Positions 46,201 through 54,449 of a stretch of 64,000 nucleotides of DNA are shown one piece after another (within the stretch, counting starts at the first letter, position 1; each line of letters opens with the position of its first letter). The stretch is from CBFHWU01 sp965659665 (GTDB taxonomy: Bacteria; Bacteroidota; Bacteroidia; Flavobacteriales; Flavobacteriaceae). The position numbers and the translations under genes are program-made. The notes below the pieces were generated by a model that saw nothing but the letters and a program-made list of their open reading frames with translations, did no database searches and was not told the origin of the DNA. The DNA is taken from the NCBI GenBank assembly GCA_965659665.1, contig CBFHWU010000029.1, positions 48,388-112,387 of the forward strand, in the 5' to 3' direction.

Positions 46201-47513
46201 TGACCTTCAGTTATTCCGGGGCGTTAAATTATGTTCCTCCAATTGCTGATGCTGGTGAAAACAGAACAGTGGTTAGTCCATCCACGACAACTACTTTAGA
46301 TGGATCCAATAGTACCTATGAGGCTGGTAAAACACTAACGTATCAATGGGAACAAATTTATGGACCTTCCGTTATTGGATTTTCTGACTCGACGAGTGCC
46401 ACTCCTGAAATCAATAATTTGATAACGGGGATGTATAAAATTAAATTGTCAATTTCTGACGGTACGTATTCGGCACACGATGTTGTATTTGTTAATGTGT
46501 CTTCAACTGAAAATGTGAGCCCAACCGTATTTATTAGCTCTCCAGCTGACGGGGAGTCGTTTGGAGAAAATGCCAATTTTATAATTACTGCTTCAGCAGA
46601 TGATTTTGATGGTAGTATTGCCTTAGTTGAATTTTATGAAGGTTCAACAAAAATAGGCGAAGATAGTAGCGAACCCTTTCAACTTACATGGAGTGCCAGT
46701 GGAGGGAATTATGAATTAACCGTAAAAGCAACCGACAATGAAGGGGCAAGTACAGTTTCATCCGCTGTAGCTATTTCTGTTTATCAACAACTTCCCTATT
46801 TAAACACGGCTTTTACTATTCCAGGAACAATAGAAGCGGGTCATTTTGACAAATTTCAAGGGGGGTTAGGACAAAATATTTCTTATTACGACACCTCTAC
46901 TACAAATCAGGGTGGGTTCAGACCTACTGAGTACGTAGACGCTGTAGATGATCATGAGGGCGCAAATGTAGGTTGGATAGAAGCAGGTGAATGGATGGAA
47001 TATACCATCAATGTGGTACAATCAGGGTATTATGAAGTTGATATGCGTTTTGCTTCAGGGACTGCTACAGGTGGAGGACCATTTTATTTTGAAATTGACG
47101 GAAATCAAATCAGCGATGGGATTACATTCACGCCTACTGGCGGATGGGACAGCTGGTCCAATAAAACAGCTACTATTCCATTGAATCAAGGAGAGCATGT
47201 GCTTAGAGTAGCCATAACTCAAGGAGGATTTAACTTGGGGAGGATGACTTTTAGTTATACAAGTGCGCTTAGTATGGCAGATACTCAACTTAATGAAATC
47301 CAAATTTATCCCAACCCAACTACTGGAATTTTAAGTATTACCCCCCATAATGAATGGATAGAGGTAAGCGTTTACGACCTTCAAGGCAGGGAATTGATGT
47401 ATTTAGAAGAAGTTCGTGAACAAATCAATTTAAGTGATATCAAAAACGGAATTTACTTTATGAGTATTGGTCAGGGATCTCAAAAAAGAACCTTTAAAAT
47501 CATAAAAAAATAA
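43251..47513 (+). CDS. GH81 endo-beta-1,3-glucanase (laminarinase) with two CBM6 and T9SS tail
   Basis: This is a 1420-residue secreted multi-domain enzyme. In order it has a signal peptide (1-20) and a GH81 catalytic region (about 55-690) with the hallmark DHHFHWGYF (439-447) and GNDQESTSESM (510-520, Glu514 and Glu518). A GH81-linked Ig-like domain (about 750-830) comes next, then CBM6 (about 840-988), a PKD-like domain (about 996-1083) and a bacterial Ig-like domain (about 1090-1178). A second CBM6 (about 1188-1336) and a type IX C-terminal sorting domain (about 1346-1420, IYPNPTTG ... KNGIYFMSIG) complete it. GH81 enzymes cut internal beta-1,3-glucan such as laminarin. The sorting tail implies export through T9SS to the surface or medium. 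The two CBM6 copies are strongly alike and probably duplicated. Confidence 0.95.
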   Translation: MNLKFFITFIFCIVMTNSIAQITSVGSGSYTNQFPGVDAANRNGYPSGSPQLTGTAIGKPVPTNDWWSSLIKENHVSNLFNYPMTLKTTNEGLVMTYIPWGVIGDLESIVVGIEGLNSSQAKVSDYSDWTVTVDWQYSSHQLSATTGIGMPFVYFEKQSSNLAKIEVLYGNVAVSNEKLIITDSRYNSDYVVYAPVGSTWNQSGNTYTSSLNNKNYWSVVMLPQSNTNATQLAQEYQKYAYVFPNDTQVSWAYNEVSSSVRTNFTIDTDVKEGTNDKILQGLLPHQWANLANDSATPNKETYSSIRGDLKMMEGNSFAVENSFKGVLPTLPYLANYSASFLPGELSEKIDLIKNNELATWTDSYNEGQVMNRLVQTARIADQMGDIEARDIMLATVKERLEDWLTYENSEVAFLFYYNSNWSTLFGYPAGHGQDTNINDHHFHWGYFIHAASFIEQFEPGWADQWGEMINHLVRDAASPSRDDTKFPFLRNFSPYAGHCWANGFASFPQGNDQESTSESMQFNTSLIHWGTITGNDEIRDLGIYLYTTEQTAVEEYWFDQNERTLSSTHPYSLVSRIWGNSYDNGTFWTSDIAASYGIEMYPIHGGSLYLGHNTSYAQNLWTEIESNTGILSNEVNPNLWHDVMWQYLSFIDPQKAINLYNSYPERSLKFGISDAQTYHWLHSMNALGTVDTGITADYPIAAVFMNSGEKIYVAHNYGSSPIVVTFSDGYELDAPANQMTTSKDVEVTGHLSSDFNLAFHGGSVNLSVLTTGSGVTKVEFYDGATLISEDNTPPYEAVASNLSLGFHNMYAKVYMGSDFTPTNIIDVRVGEQLPYNTPLAIPGVIEAGHYDRYEGGVGQGVSYYDSSVINEGDFRTSEYVDASNDSEGANVGWISAGEWLEYTIDVAQSGYYTVNLRYASGNTNGGGPFYFEIDGQQISQSVPLNYTGDWGNWQNKLVSNIPLTQGEHVLRVAFTQGEFNLGRMTFSYSGALNYVPPIADAGENRTVVSPSTTTTLDGSNSTYEAGKTLTYQWEQIYGPSVIGFSDSTSATPEINNLITGMYKIKLSISDGTYSAHDVVFVNVSSTENVSPTVFISSPADGESFGENANFIITASADDFDGSIALVEFYEGSTKIGEDSSEPFQLTWSASGGNYELTVKATDNEGASTVSSAVAISVYQQLPYLNTAFTIPGTIEAGHFDKFQGGLGQNISYYDTSTTNQGGFRPTEYVDAVDDHEGANVGWIEAGEWMEYTINVVQSGYYEVDMRFASGTATGGGPFYFEIDGNQISDGITFTPTGGWDSWSNKTATIPLNQGEHVLRVAITQGGFNLGRMTFSYTSALSMADTQLNEIQIYPNPTTGILSITPHNEWIEVSVYDLQGRELMYLEEVREQINLSDIKNGIYFMSIGQGSQKRTFKIIKK

Positions 47514-47518
47514 AGCTT

Positions 47519-47556
47519 AAAAACAGGCAATAAGCGAACTCTTGTTGCCTGTTTTT
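47519..47556 (+). terminator. Rho-independent terminator after GH81
   Basis: Perfect 12-bp arms AAAAACAGGCAA (47519-47530) and TTGCCTGTTTTT (47545-47556) enclose a 14-base loop and end in a T-run. Confidence 0.9.
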
Positions 47557-47879
47557 ATCAAATTAGGATTGAACAAAACACTTTATTTGCGCTAATATCT
47601 AGCGTATTTATCTTAATTAGCAAACACGATGTTCCTCTCAAATTTAACGCTTAATGGTTTTTTCTACTGTTATTTGGACTGTTTTTAAAATAGCATAATT
47701 CTGTTCACTCAATTTCAGTTGTCTTTCCAAAAAGGAATATTTACCTGGGCGTTTAGCTAATCATGCGTTAATATTAGGGCTATAATTTCCCAAAAGAACA
47801 AAGTGTAAAGATGGGATTTAACCTTCCTCATTTTTTTTGGGAAAGTGAGGGTTGTTTTAATGATCACTTAAGAAAGGGA
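47557..47879. other. Intergenic stretch, no gene found
   Basis: These 323 AT-rich bases have no supported gene. A short segment, AAACACGAT near 47624-47632, repeats a similar segment just before the GH81 start, perhaps a decayed promoter copy. An imperfect AACCTTCCTCA/TGAGGGTT hairpin with a T-rich loop (about 47820-47856) may end transcription of the minus-strand lipoprotein gene. Confidence 0.35.
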
Positions 47880-48256
47880 TTAATCGACACAGAAAATTTC
47901 CAATATGTCAAGTTCTTCGTTATTAGAAATTATTTTTTCTACGTCATCTATAATGATGGAGAAAGGAAAAACAATTTCAGGTTCTTTGTTTTCATCTTTA
48001 TTATTGTCGTACCATTCCTCGAGAATTTCCCAGCCTTGTTCATCATTAATTACCAGGGTAGTACTATTTGGCATTATAAAAGAAATCGGATATACGAAGC
48101 TAAAGCAATCGGAATCTTTGCTCTCAGCGATAGATGTACTGTATCTCTGAAATAAGCTTAAAGCATTGGTGTCAATTTCTGTTGCTAACGGGTCCTCTTT
48201 TTGGTCGCAAGACAGGGTAATAAATAAAACAAATAATAGTAAAAAAGTCTAATCAT
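47880..48256 (-). pseudogene. Frameshifted small lipoprotein
   Basis: A coding frame on the minus strand reads FLLLFVLFITLSC (a lipoprotein signal) followed by about 105 residues. These include YPISFIMPNSTTLVIND and PFSIIIDDVEKIIS, two similar half-repeats, ending at 47880. The natural ATG at 48254-48256 is out of frame by one base. The shift maps to a run of six A (T on the minus strand) at 48241-48246. A seventh base would restore ATG-ATT-AGA-CTT-TTT-TTA in frame with the whole protein. Either the gene is broken or phase-variable, or the read has a homopolymer error. I recognise no named family. Confidence 0.6.
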
Positions 48257-48460
48257 AACGAAATTAAAATGAATTGTAGGAGTTTAATGATTAAAACTCA
48301 AGTTATATATAACTAATATTTTTAACAATCTTTTAAAGACGAGTTACGAGTCAATTTTTAAACTCTATTATGATTGGTGTTCAGTTTCAATATTTGATAG
48401 GGAGGTCAAGTAAACCACAATTATCCAAAGGAGGGTGTTACGGTTGAGATTACCAAGGCA

Positions 48461-49663
48461 TTAAAAATATTTCGATAAAGAGATACTAAAAAAACTATCT
48501 TGTTTAAAATAAGATAAGAAGCGTTCCTTATCTGAGACTCCACTAAAAATTCGACCTTCTAAGGTAACGACCACACTGTTGGCAAATCTTCTTGACCCTT
48601 CAACACTATACAATTGAGTAGCAGTATCCATATCATAAATAGCCCCTGCCAAAAATGAAGTGTCACTGATGTCATTAAACGCAATTCGCATTCCATAAAA
48701 TATATCATTTTGCATTCCATTTAATGCTTTTTCGTCTCGATCATCATAAAGGTATTCGCCAATGAGTCCGATATCCAATCCTTGCTTATCAATATTTGAG
48801 AAAGTATATTCAAACCCAACCACAGAAGCATAAAAATTTTGTTGTTGAGCTGTCCTGTAAAGGGTTTCTAATTTCCACAATAAAGCGCCAGAGGTTATTT
48901 GAAGATCTAGACCATATTGATCGATAAGTGGATAATAAGCCATAATATTGCCATTATCATCAAATTCAAAATAGGGCTCCCTACCATTTCCTTTGAAATA
49001 GGATAAGCCTAAGTCAAAAGCCCCGATATAATGTTTCCATCGCAGAGCAAAATCAGGATTCCATTGTTGATTTGAACTTTTGTAATGGATATCATCGGCA
49101 TTAATAACAGTACTAAACCTAAAACGACCTTTACTTCCAGGAAAAGCTCTTTTGCGATGGTATGGAAGATAAAAAAAGTCAAAAGTACCAACGTTAGAAG
49201 TAAACCAACTGAATTGAACCATGGGTTGTCCTAGTTTTTCTTCCCCATCAAAACTTTTTAGTTGATCTGATTGGTTAATGATATCCACTAAATGCGCACT
49301 TTCAGTAACGCCCCAAAAAATTTTTTTAAGACCAACATTGATTTCCCAATTATTTTTTGCTTTTTGATAATAAACTTCTCTCAAATCCCAGTAGGTTCTT
49401 AATGGGTCTTTATCCCAATTTAAAAAAACGGTAGCATTAATTTTTTCATAACCGTCATTCCAGCTCATACGAAAAGTAGGTTCAACTGAAAGTGAAGGGT
49501 AATCATTTATTTGATGCTCAAATTGCGGGCTATCATAAAAATATCGATATTGTCCTTCCAATTCCCACTCCCAACTTGTTTTTACATTGTTATCATTTTG
49601 TTGCGCATGTACACAATATAACGAAAATAAAACCAGATAACGTAAAATGTTTAATTGACTCAT
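48461..49663 (-). CDS. Outer-membrane beta-barrel protein of the RND operon
   Basis: This 400-residue exported protein has a signal peptide (to about residue 21, VHAQ), about 14-18 amphipathic strands and a C-terminal aromatic SLSKYF, as barrels have. It has motifs such as GLKKIFWGVTESAHLVDIINQSD and VGFEYTFSNID. It is the third gene behind the RND exporter and the LolA-like protein, and this trio recurs in Bacteroidota and proteobacteria, where the barrel is annotated as a DUF1302-like or hypothetical porin. ATG 49663 is preferred over a GTG at 49672. Role in lipid or hydrophobic compound passage is inferred. Confidence 0.8.
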   Translation of the reverse strand: MSQLNILRYLVLFSLYCVHAQQNDNNVKTSWEWELEGQYRYFYDSPQFEHQINDYPSLSVEPTFRMSWNDGYEKINATVFLNWDKDPLRTYWDLREVYYQKAKNNWEINVGLKKIFWGVTESAHLVDIINQSDQLKSFDGEEKLGQPMVQFSWFTSNVGTFDFFYLPYHRKRAFPGSKGRFRFSTVINADDIHYKSSNQQWNPDFALRWKHYIGAFDLGLSYFKGNGREPYFEFDDNGNIMAYYPLIDQYGLDLQITSGALLWKLETLYRTAQQQNFYASVVGFEYTFSNIDKQGLDIGLIGEYLYDDRDEKALNGMQNDIFYGMRIAFNDISDTSFLAGAIYDMDTATQLYSVEGSRRFANSVVVTLEGRIFSGVSDKERFLSYFKQDSFFSISLSKYF

Positions 49664-49714
49664 AAACAGCACTTATTTAAGCAATAAATTATTAAGATCA
49701 ATGAAATTTTGGGG

Positions 49715-50485
49715 TTAATTTGCCGCTCTTCGCAAAGCATTTTCTGTAAAATCACTGGTGTTCAGATTGGTATCAAAATTATATTGAGTAAAAACCAATG
49801 TGGTTTCTTTTTTGCTTTGGTGATTTACCATTTTCATGGTGTAAGGTCTCCAATGTTTATTTTTGAATAAAGCATAATCCGCGTAGGTAAGCGTTTTTAA
49901 AAGAGATCCTTTTCGGTCATAAAATTCAATACTTTCTAATCGATACCCCTTAGATTGGTTATATACAGCGATTCTTTTTTGGTAACCCGATTTTGGATCA
50001 ACAGGGTCTTGCTCAACAAAAAGTAAATCACCTTCTTGTTTTAAAAATTTGTAAGAGTTTTTTTCTAATTCAACAGAGGACAAATCTTCATAGGCAAATT
50101 CACTTCCTACAAATGGGCCCGATTTGTTGCTTGAAGAAATTCTCTTGGTTCGCTGAATTGAAGGTAAAAATAACCACTGATCATCATCACCCACTTTATG
50201 AGTAAACGTAAGCGTTGAAGTGCCTTTAATATCTTTCGGGCTTGTAAAAACAATTAACGATTTGTCTCCGTCTTCATCTAATTCGAGGATTTTATTGCTT
50301 AACGTACGTTCACTAATTTGTCCATTTTGGTTTTTTAAAATCATTTTTAAGTCCACAGATGAACTGCCAAACCCACGATCTGCTTCCACAGCTTGCGTGA
50401 CGATCTCAAGTCCCTTTTCTGCTAAGGTTTGAGCTACTAATATTGAGGGGAGTGTAAATAAAAAGAAAGATATTATATGTTTCAT
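49715..50485 (-). CDS. LolA-like outer-membrane lipoprotein-sorting protein
   Basis: This 256-residue periplasmic protein has a signal peptide (to about residue 18, LVAQT). The LolA-like fold carries QNGQISERTLSNKILE, DGDKSLIVFTSPKDIKGTSTLTF, DDQWLFLPSIQRTKRISS and FVGSEFAYEDL. Family members in RND/MMPL operons are thought to carry lipid or another hydrophobic ligand across the periplasm. It starts five bases after the RND gene stop and precedes the barrel gene by 51 bases. Confidence 0.87.
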   Translation of the reverse strand: MKHIISFFLFTLPSILVAQTLAEKGLEIVTQAVEADRGFGSSSVDLKMILKNQNGQISERTLSNKILELDEDGDKSLIVFTSPKDIKGTSTLTFTHKVGDDDQWLFLPSIQRTKRISSSNKSGPFVGSEFAYEDLSSVELEKNSYKFLKQEGDLLFVEQDPVDPKSGYQKRIAVYNQSKGYRLESIEFYDRKGSLLKTLTYADYALFKNKHWRPYTMKMVNHQSKKETTLVFTQYNFDTNLNTSDFTENALRRAAN

Positions 50486-50490
50486 ATTGT

Positions 50491-52836
50491 TTATTTTTTG
50501 AGTGATGTATGATGGGAATTAGTTGAAACTTTTTTATTGGTGAGGATTAATAATGAGGGTAACAAAATAAAATCAATAATTAAGGCGGCTAAAATAATAA
50601 CAACAGTAATTCGTGCCATGTAGCTATTCAGTGCAAAAGCAGAAGTTGAAAGCACACTAAATCCAGAAATCAGTACTAAAGAGGTAACTGTTAGAGCACG
50701 ACCGACCGTTTCGAAAGCATAAATGACGGCTTTTTTTGCATCGTAATTTAACTCTCGACGGGCACGTAAAAATTTGCTCATAAAATGTACTGTATCATCA
50801 ACGATGATACCTAAGGTTATTCCAAATACGACTACCATTCCTTGATTGATTTCGCCGAGATAAAGTGCCCAAAAACCAAAACCTACAAGCACAGGGGTGA
50901 GGTTCGGAATCAAGCTTAACGCCCCCATTTTAAAGCTACGTAAGGCAAACATTAAAATAATAGAGATCAGCAATAAGGCAATGATATTTCCTTTACCCAT
51001 TCCTTCAGCTTGTCGGAAGCCTAACTTTGAAAACATTAAGGTAGGACTAACAGCTATTGCATGCATATACTCAGGAGTATTTTCTTTTAACCACTGCTCA
51101 GCACGTCGAGAAAACTCTATCATTTTGGCACTCCCCAAGTTGTGAAGCACAACGGTCAGTCGGGTTTCAGATTTATCCACATTAATTTGATTATTTAAAT
51201 CTAAACCAAAGGGTAGGGAGAGCTCATAAAGCAACAAATATTGGGCAGCTTCTTGGCGGTTATTAGGAACCCTGTAATATGAGGGGTCATCCCCGTGCAT
51301 TGACTTGTTAATTTTCCGAGAAACTTCCGCAAAAGAGCTGACATGTATGACTTCTTCTTGTTGGTTAAGCCAATGCTCAAAAGCATCTAACTTTTCAAGA
51401 TAGACTGGATTGTTAATTCCACCACTTTCTCCACTAGCAACAGAAAATTCAACGCCATAAATTCCAGTCAAATTTTTATTGATAAAATCACTGTCTGTTC
51501 GAAAGGCTACCGACTCATCAAAGTACTCTACGAATTTGTCGTTAAAGACGTTTTGAAAAGAGAGAAAGGTCATACCGAGAATAAAAATGGAGGAAATAAT
51601 GGATAATCGCACGGGTTGTTTGACAACAAATAACCCCAATTTGGTGTAGATAGAGGGATTATATTTTTGGCTCGATTTTATTTCTTTTTTCCAGAAAGGA
51701 AAAATGGCCATTAGCGCGGGTAGAGTTGTGGTCGAGTACAACAAAGCCATGGTCATTCCAAAGGCAGTAATATTACCTAAATCCCAAAAGGGAGGAACAT
51801 CCCCAAAGTTAAGGGTGAGAAACCCGATTACAGTAGTCAGACTAGTAATAAAAATAGGCATAAAATTGAGTCGTACACTTTCAATAATGGCCTCTTTTTT
51901 GTCGAATCCATCTTTTCTAATTTTTTGAAGAAAGGTGACCAATACATGAATACTATCGGCTACGGCTAAGGTCATAATCATTGTAGGAAAAACAGCTGAC
52001 GGAGGAGTAAGTTTGATTCCCATGAGTCCAATAAACCCAAAGGAACTTATAATAGATAACATCACTACAGCGAGTGTTCCTATTGTAGCAAATATATTTC
52101 GAGTGAGTAATAAGGTAACCGCTATAACAATCAAAAACATTAATCCAGTAAGGGCTAAATCATTTTGAGAGGACTCAAAAAAGGCATTATTAAGAGGAAC
52201 AATACCACTTAAATACACCTTAAACTGAGGATGATTTTTTTCAAACTCCTCAATCATTACTCGGACAGCTTCCATGATTTCAGGAGTTTCTTGGGTGTTA
52301 TCGATCCCAGGAAGACGGATAGTGATGCTGATGGCAGTAATACTCCCTTTTTTGTTGATGATACGATCAACTAAAAGAGGATCGTCCAGCGCGATAGATT
52401 TTATTTCTTGAATTCTTTCAGGGGTCAAGTTTACTGACTCGTAGGAAAGATCTTCCACATAAAGGTCATCCCCTTCGGCTCGTGTGTGTTGATAGTTGGT
52501 TAACGCATCGACACGAGTAGAATAGGGGGTATTCCAAGCTTGGGCGGTAAGCTCCTCAATTGCAATTAGATTTTTTTTGGTAAACACATCTTTGTTGTCA
52601 GGTTGCACAACCAACAAAATATTATCCACTTTGGAATATTTTTCTTGTAGAGCTTCAAAAGCTTCCAACTCGGGGTTTGACTCGCTGAAGAATACTTTGT
52701 AGCCTCCGTCAAATTCCATTTTACCTTGGGATCCTAAACTTAAAGCTAGCGCAAAGGAAACGAGTAAAACAACCCATTTGTAGCGCACAACAAATTCCCC
52801 CCATTTTTTGGCGAAAGACGATTTGATTTCGGTCAT
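50491..52836 (-). CDS. MMPL/RND-family transporter
   Basis: This 781-residue inner-membrane protein has 12 spans in two repeats. Each repeat carries the proton-relay aspartates, VADSIHVLVTFLQKIRKDGF in the first half and IVDDTVHFMSKFL in the second. Two large periplasmic loops lie at about residues 40-230 and 420-600. The lone MMPL form, without an RND periplasmic adaptor gene, is typical of lipid or hydrophobic-compound exporters. It is the first gene of a three-gene operon and diverges from the HxlR regulator, which suggests control by that protein. Confidence 0.92.
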   Translation of the reverse strand: MTEIKSSFAKKWGEFVVRYKWVVLLVSFALALSLGSQGKMEFDGGYKVFFSESNPELEAFEALQEKYSKVDNILLVVQPDNKDVFTKKNLIAIEELTAQAWNTPYSTRVDALTNYQHTRAEGDDLYVEDLSYESVNLTPERIQEIKSIALDDPLLVDRIINKKGSITAISITIRLPGIDNTQETPEIMEAVRVMIEEFEKNHPQFKVYLSGIVPLNNAFFESSQNDLALTGLMFLIVIAVTLLLTRNIFATIGTLAVVMLSIISSFGFIGLMGIKLTPPSAVFPTMIMTLAVADSIHVLVTFLQKIRKDGFDKKEAIIESVRLNFMPIFITSLTTVIGFLTLNFGDVPPFWDLGNITAFGMTMALLYSTTTLPALMAIFPFWKKEIKSSQKYNPSIYTKLGLFVVKQPVRLSIISSIFILGMTFLSFQNVFNDKFVEYFDESVAFRTDSDFINKNLTGIYGVEFSVASGESGGINNPVYLEKLDAFEHWLNQQEEVIHVSSFAEVSRKINKSMHGDDPSYYRVPNNRQEAAQYLLLYELSLPFGLDLNNQINVDKSETRLTVVLHNLGSAKMIEFSRRAEQWLKENTPEYMHAIAVSPTLMFSKLGFRQAEGMGKGNIIALLLISIILMFALRSFKMGALSLIPNLTPVLVGFGFWALYLGEINQGMVVVFGITLGIIVDDTVHFMSKFLRARRELNYDAKKAVIYAFETVGRALTVTSLVLISGFSVLSTSAFALNSYMARITVVIILAALIIDFILLPSLLILTNKKVSTNSHHTSLKK

Positions 52837-52864
52837 AATGTTATATTATTATTTAAATACCAAA

Positions 52865-52872
52865 CAAATATA
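52865..52872 (-). promoter_or_regulatory. -7 box of the RND operon
   Basis: The minus strand reads TATATTTG (exact TAnnTTTG), about 29 bases before the RND ATG. The nearest TTG is 27 bases upstream, too far, so the -33 element is weak. The palindrome at 52882-52898 overlaps the spacer between the two elements. Confidence 0.5.
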
Positions 52873-52881
52873 TGATAAGTA

Positions 52882-52898
52882 AGTTACATTAGGTAACT
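52882..52898. promoter_or_regulatory. Palindromic operator, probable HxlR site
   Basis: AGTTAC-ATTAG-GTAACT is a perfect 6-bp inverted repeat with a five-base centre. It lies between the divergent RND operon and the hxlR gene, just upstream of the RND -7 box, where a bound repressor would block polymerase. HxlR proteins bind as dimers to such palindromes. The link is inferred from position. Confidence 0.5.
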
Positions 52899-52950
52899 AC
52901 AAAAAATATTATTGATTATTTCCTTATTTTAGGATTGTTAAAAAAATAAT

Positions 52951-53280
52951 ATGAATTCGAAGGACCCCTTATCGTGCCCCATTGCCAATTCAATGAAAAT
53001 TTTGGGTGGAAAGTGGAAGCTTTCTATTCTTTATCTTTTGATGAATGGAAAGATGCGCTTTATGGCATTGGCAAAATTACTTCCGTTAGTATCCCGAAAA
53101 GTATTAATCGATCAACTTAAACAAATGGAAAAAGACGGTTTGGTTGTTCGTACTCCATTTCCAGAATCACCTCCTAAAGTAGAATATTCACTAACTCGTC
53201 AAGCTCATCAACTAAAATCGATTCTTGAAGAATTGTTAGAATGGAACAAAAATTTAATTAAAAATAGGGAGCAGAAATGA
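52951..53280 (+). CDS. HxlR-family winged-helix regulator
   Basis: This 109-residue DNA-binding protein has the HxlR layout: a near-N-terminal Cys in CPIANSMKILGGKWKLSILY, the recognition helix region MRFMALAKLLPLVSRKVLIDQL, and the wing with VEYSLTRQAHQL. Single-Cys HxlR members sense electrophiles or oxidants through that Cys, but sensing is not proven here. It is divergent from the RND operon and probably controls it and itself. Confidence 0.92.
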   Translation: MNSKDPLSCPIANSMKILGGKWKLSILYLLMNGKMRFMALAKLLPLVSRKVLIDQLKQMEKDGLVVRTPFPESPPKVEYSLTRQAHQLKSILEELLEWNKNLIKNREQK

Positions 53281-53304
53281 ATGATTACAAATAGTTTGAC
53301 TTAG

Positions 53305-53955
53305 TCAAAGGGTAATCTGGTGGTTGTGATGGATGTTAAATCCGGGTCGAGTAGCCTTTGCATGATAGAGCATAGACTGAGCAACAGTATGAGCATGAAT
53401 GGGTTGATAATCAGCAGGCATTAAAAAGGAGAATAGGGGCATGATTAGTTGTGCCATTTTTTCTCCAGGACGTACCTCTTTCCTTTTTCCCAACAGTAAA
53501 GAAGGTCGAAAAACTGAGGTTGATGATAAACTCAGGTCGGATACTGCATTTTCAATTTCTCCTTTCAAGCTTAAATAAAAATTTTTACTTTTGATATTGG
53601 CTCCCGAAGATGACACGAATGAAAAATGGGCTACATTATTTTCTTTACAAGCTTTGGCAACGTGTAAAATAATATCAAAATCAACTTTGCGATAGGCTTC
53701 TTTATTCCCTTTTACTTTGGATTGAGTAGTTCCTATGGCAGCAAAAACCACATCACTGTTTCGGACGGTCGACGACAAAGAGATAAAGTCACTGAAATCG
53801 ATGAGATGAGTTGAAATTTTGGGATGATTTAACGATTGTGCTTTTCTTGTCACCACATTTATTTTGTGATAGTCACCGTCGTTAATAAGCAACTCGAGTA
53901 ACAAATTTCCAATTAAGCCTGTAGCCCCAAAAAGAGTAACTTCTTTCGTTTTCAT
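53305..53955 (-). CDS. NAD(P)-binding short-chain oxidoreductase-like protein
   Basis: This 216-residue Rossmann protein of the NAD(P)H-binding (NmrA/atypical SDR) group shows FGATGLIGNLLLELL, VVFAAIGTTQSKVKG, VDFDIILHVAKACKENNV and FSFVSSSGA. This pattern is typical of YbjT/HIM1-like proteins. I chose the ATG at 53955 because it begins with MKTKEVTLFGATG; the frame extends to 54018, but the extra residues are aromatic and unlike the family. Substrate unknown. It converges on hxlR. Confidence 0.85.
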   Translation of the reverse strand: MKTKEVTLFGATGLIGNLLLELLINDGDYHKINVVTRKAQSLNHPKISTHLIDFSDFISLSSTVRNSDVVFAAIGTTQSKVKGNKEAYRKVDFDIILHVAKACKENNVAHFSFVSSSGANIKSKNFYLSLKGEIENAVSDLSLSSTSVFRPSLLLGKRKEVRPGEKMAQLIMPLFSFLMPADYQPIHAHTVAQSMLYHAKATRPGFNIHHNHQITL

Positions 53956-54155
53956 AAGACCAACAATAATAAAGAAAAAAAATGAGTTTGAGTGAATGCC
54001 CAACGTTTGGTTCAACAAAATGGGAATAGTTTTTATTTTGGAAAATGATATAAAAATAATAAAAGAAAAAAACGACCATTATTGGGTATTTTACTTACGG
54101 TGTATAATTCTTGTCCAACATCAACAACTTCTGCCATTGAGGAAATCAATAGTGA

Positions 54156-54449
54156 GGAACATTTATAAAAGGCTTACTTTTTTCGGAGGCAGCGATTGTA
54201 CATGATATCATTTATGTTTCTGGGCAAATAGGAATACTCTTTAATGATCAAGTTATTGAGGGAGGAAAAGAAGCTGAAACGTTACAAGCCCTCTCCATTA
54301 TTGAGGCTATCCTAGCCCTATTGGGCGGATCTCAGGCAGACATATTTAAAGGCACTTGTATGTTAGCTGATATTAATGATTGGCCATTAATAAATAAAAC
54401 AAATTTATTTATGAAAGCTGTTTTACGATTTAGAGGGAATCCAGGATAG
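54156..54449 (+). pseudogene. RidA-family remnant
   Basis: An open stretch of 97 codons without a start codon reads LFSEAAIVHDIIYVSGQIG, then ALSIIEAILALLGGSQADI, then TCMLADINDWPLIN. These are the core motifs of RidA (YjgF/2-iminobutanoate deaminase). The first 10-15 residues with the start, and the C-terminal third with the catalytic Arg and the RS(A/T)F-type end, are missing. It stops at 54449 within the 3' end of the convergent DUF1028 gene. It looks like a truncated dead gene. A RidA gene beside a DUF1028 gene is a neighbourhood I recall from other genomes. Confidence 0.75.

Noticed and set aside
47811..48155. Plus-strand 114-codon frame
   Set aside because: Its residues are mainly F/Y/I runs, and it is antisense to the lipoprotein frame, which has a signal peptide and lipobox.
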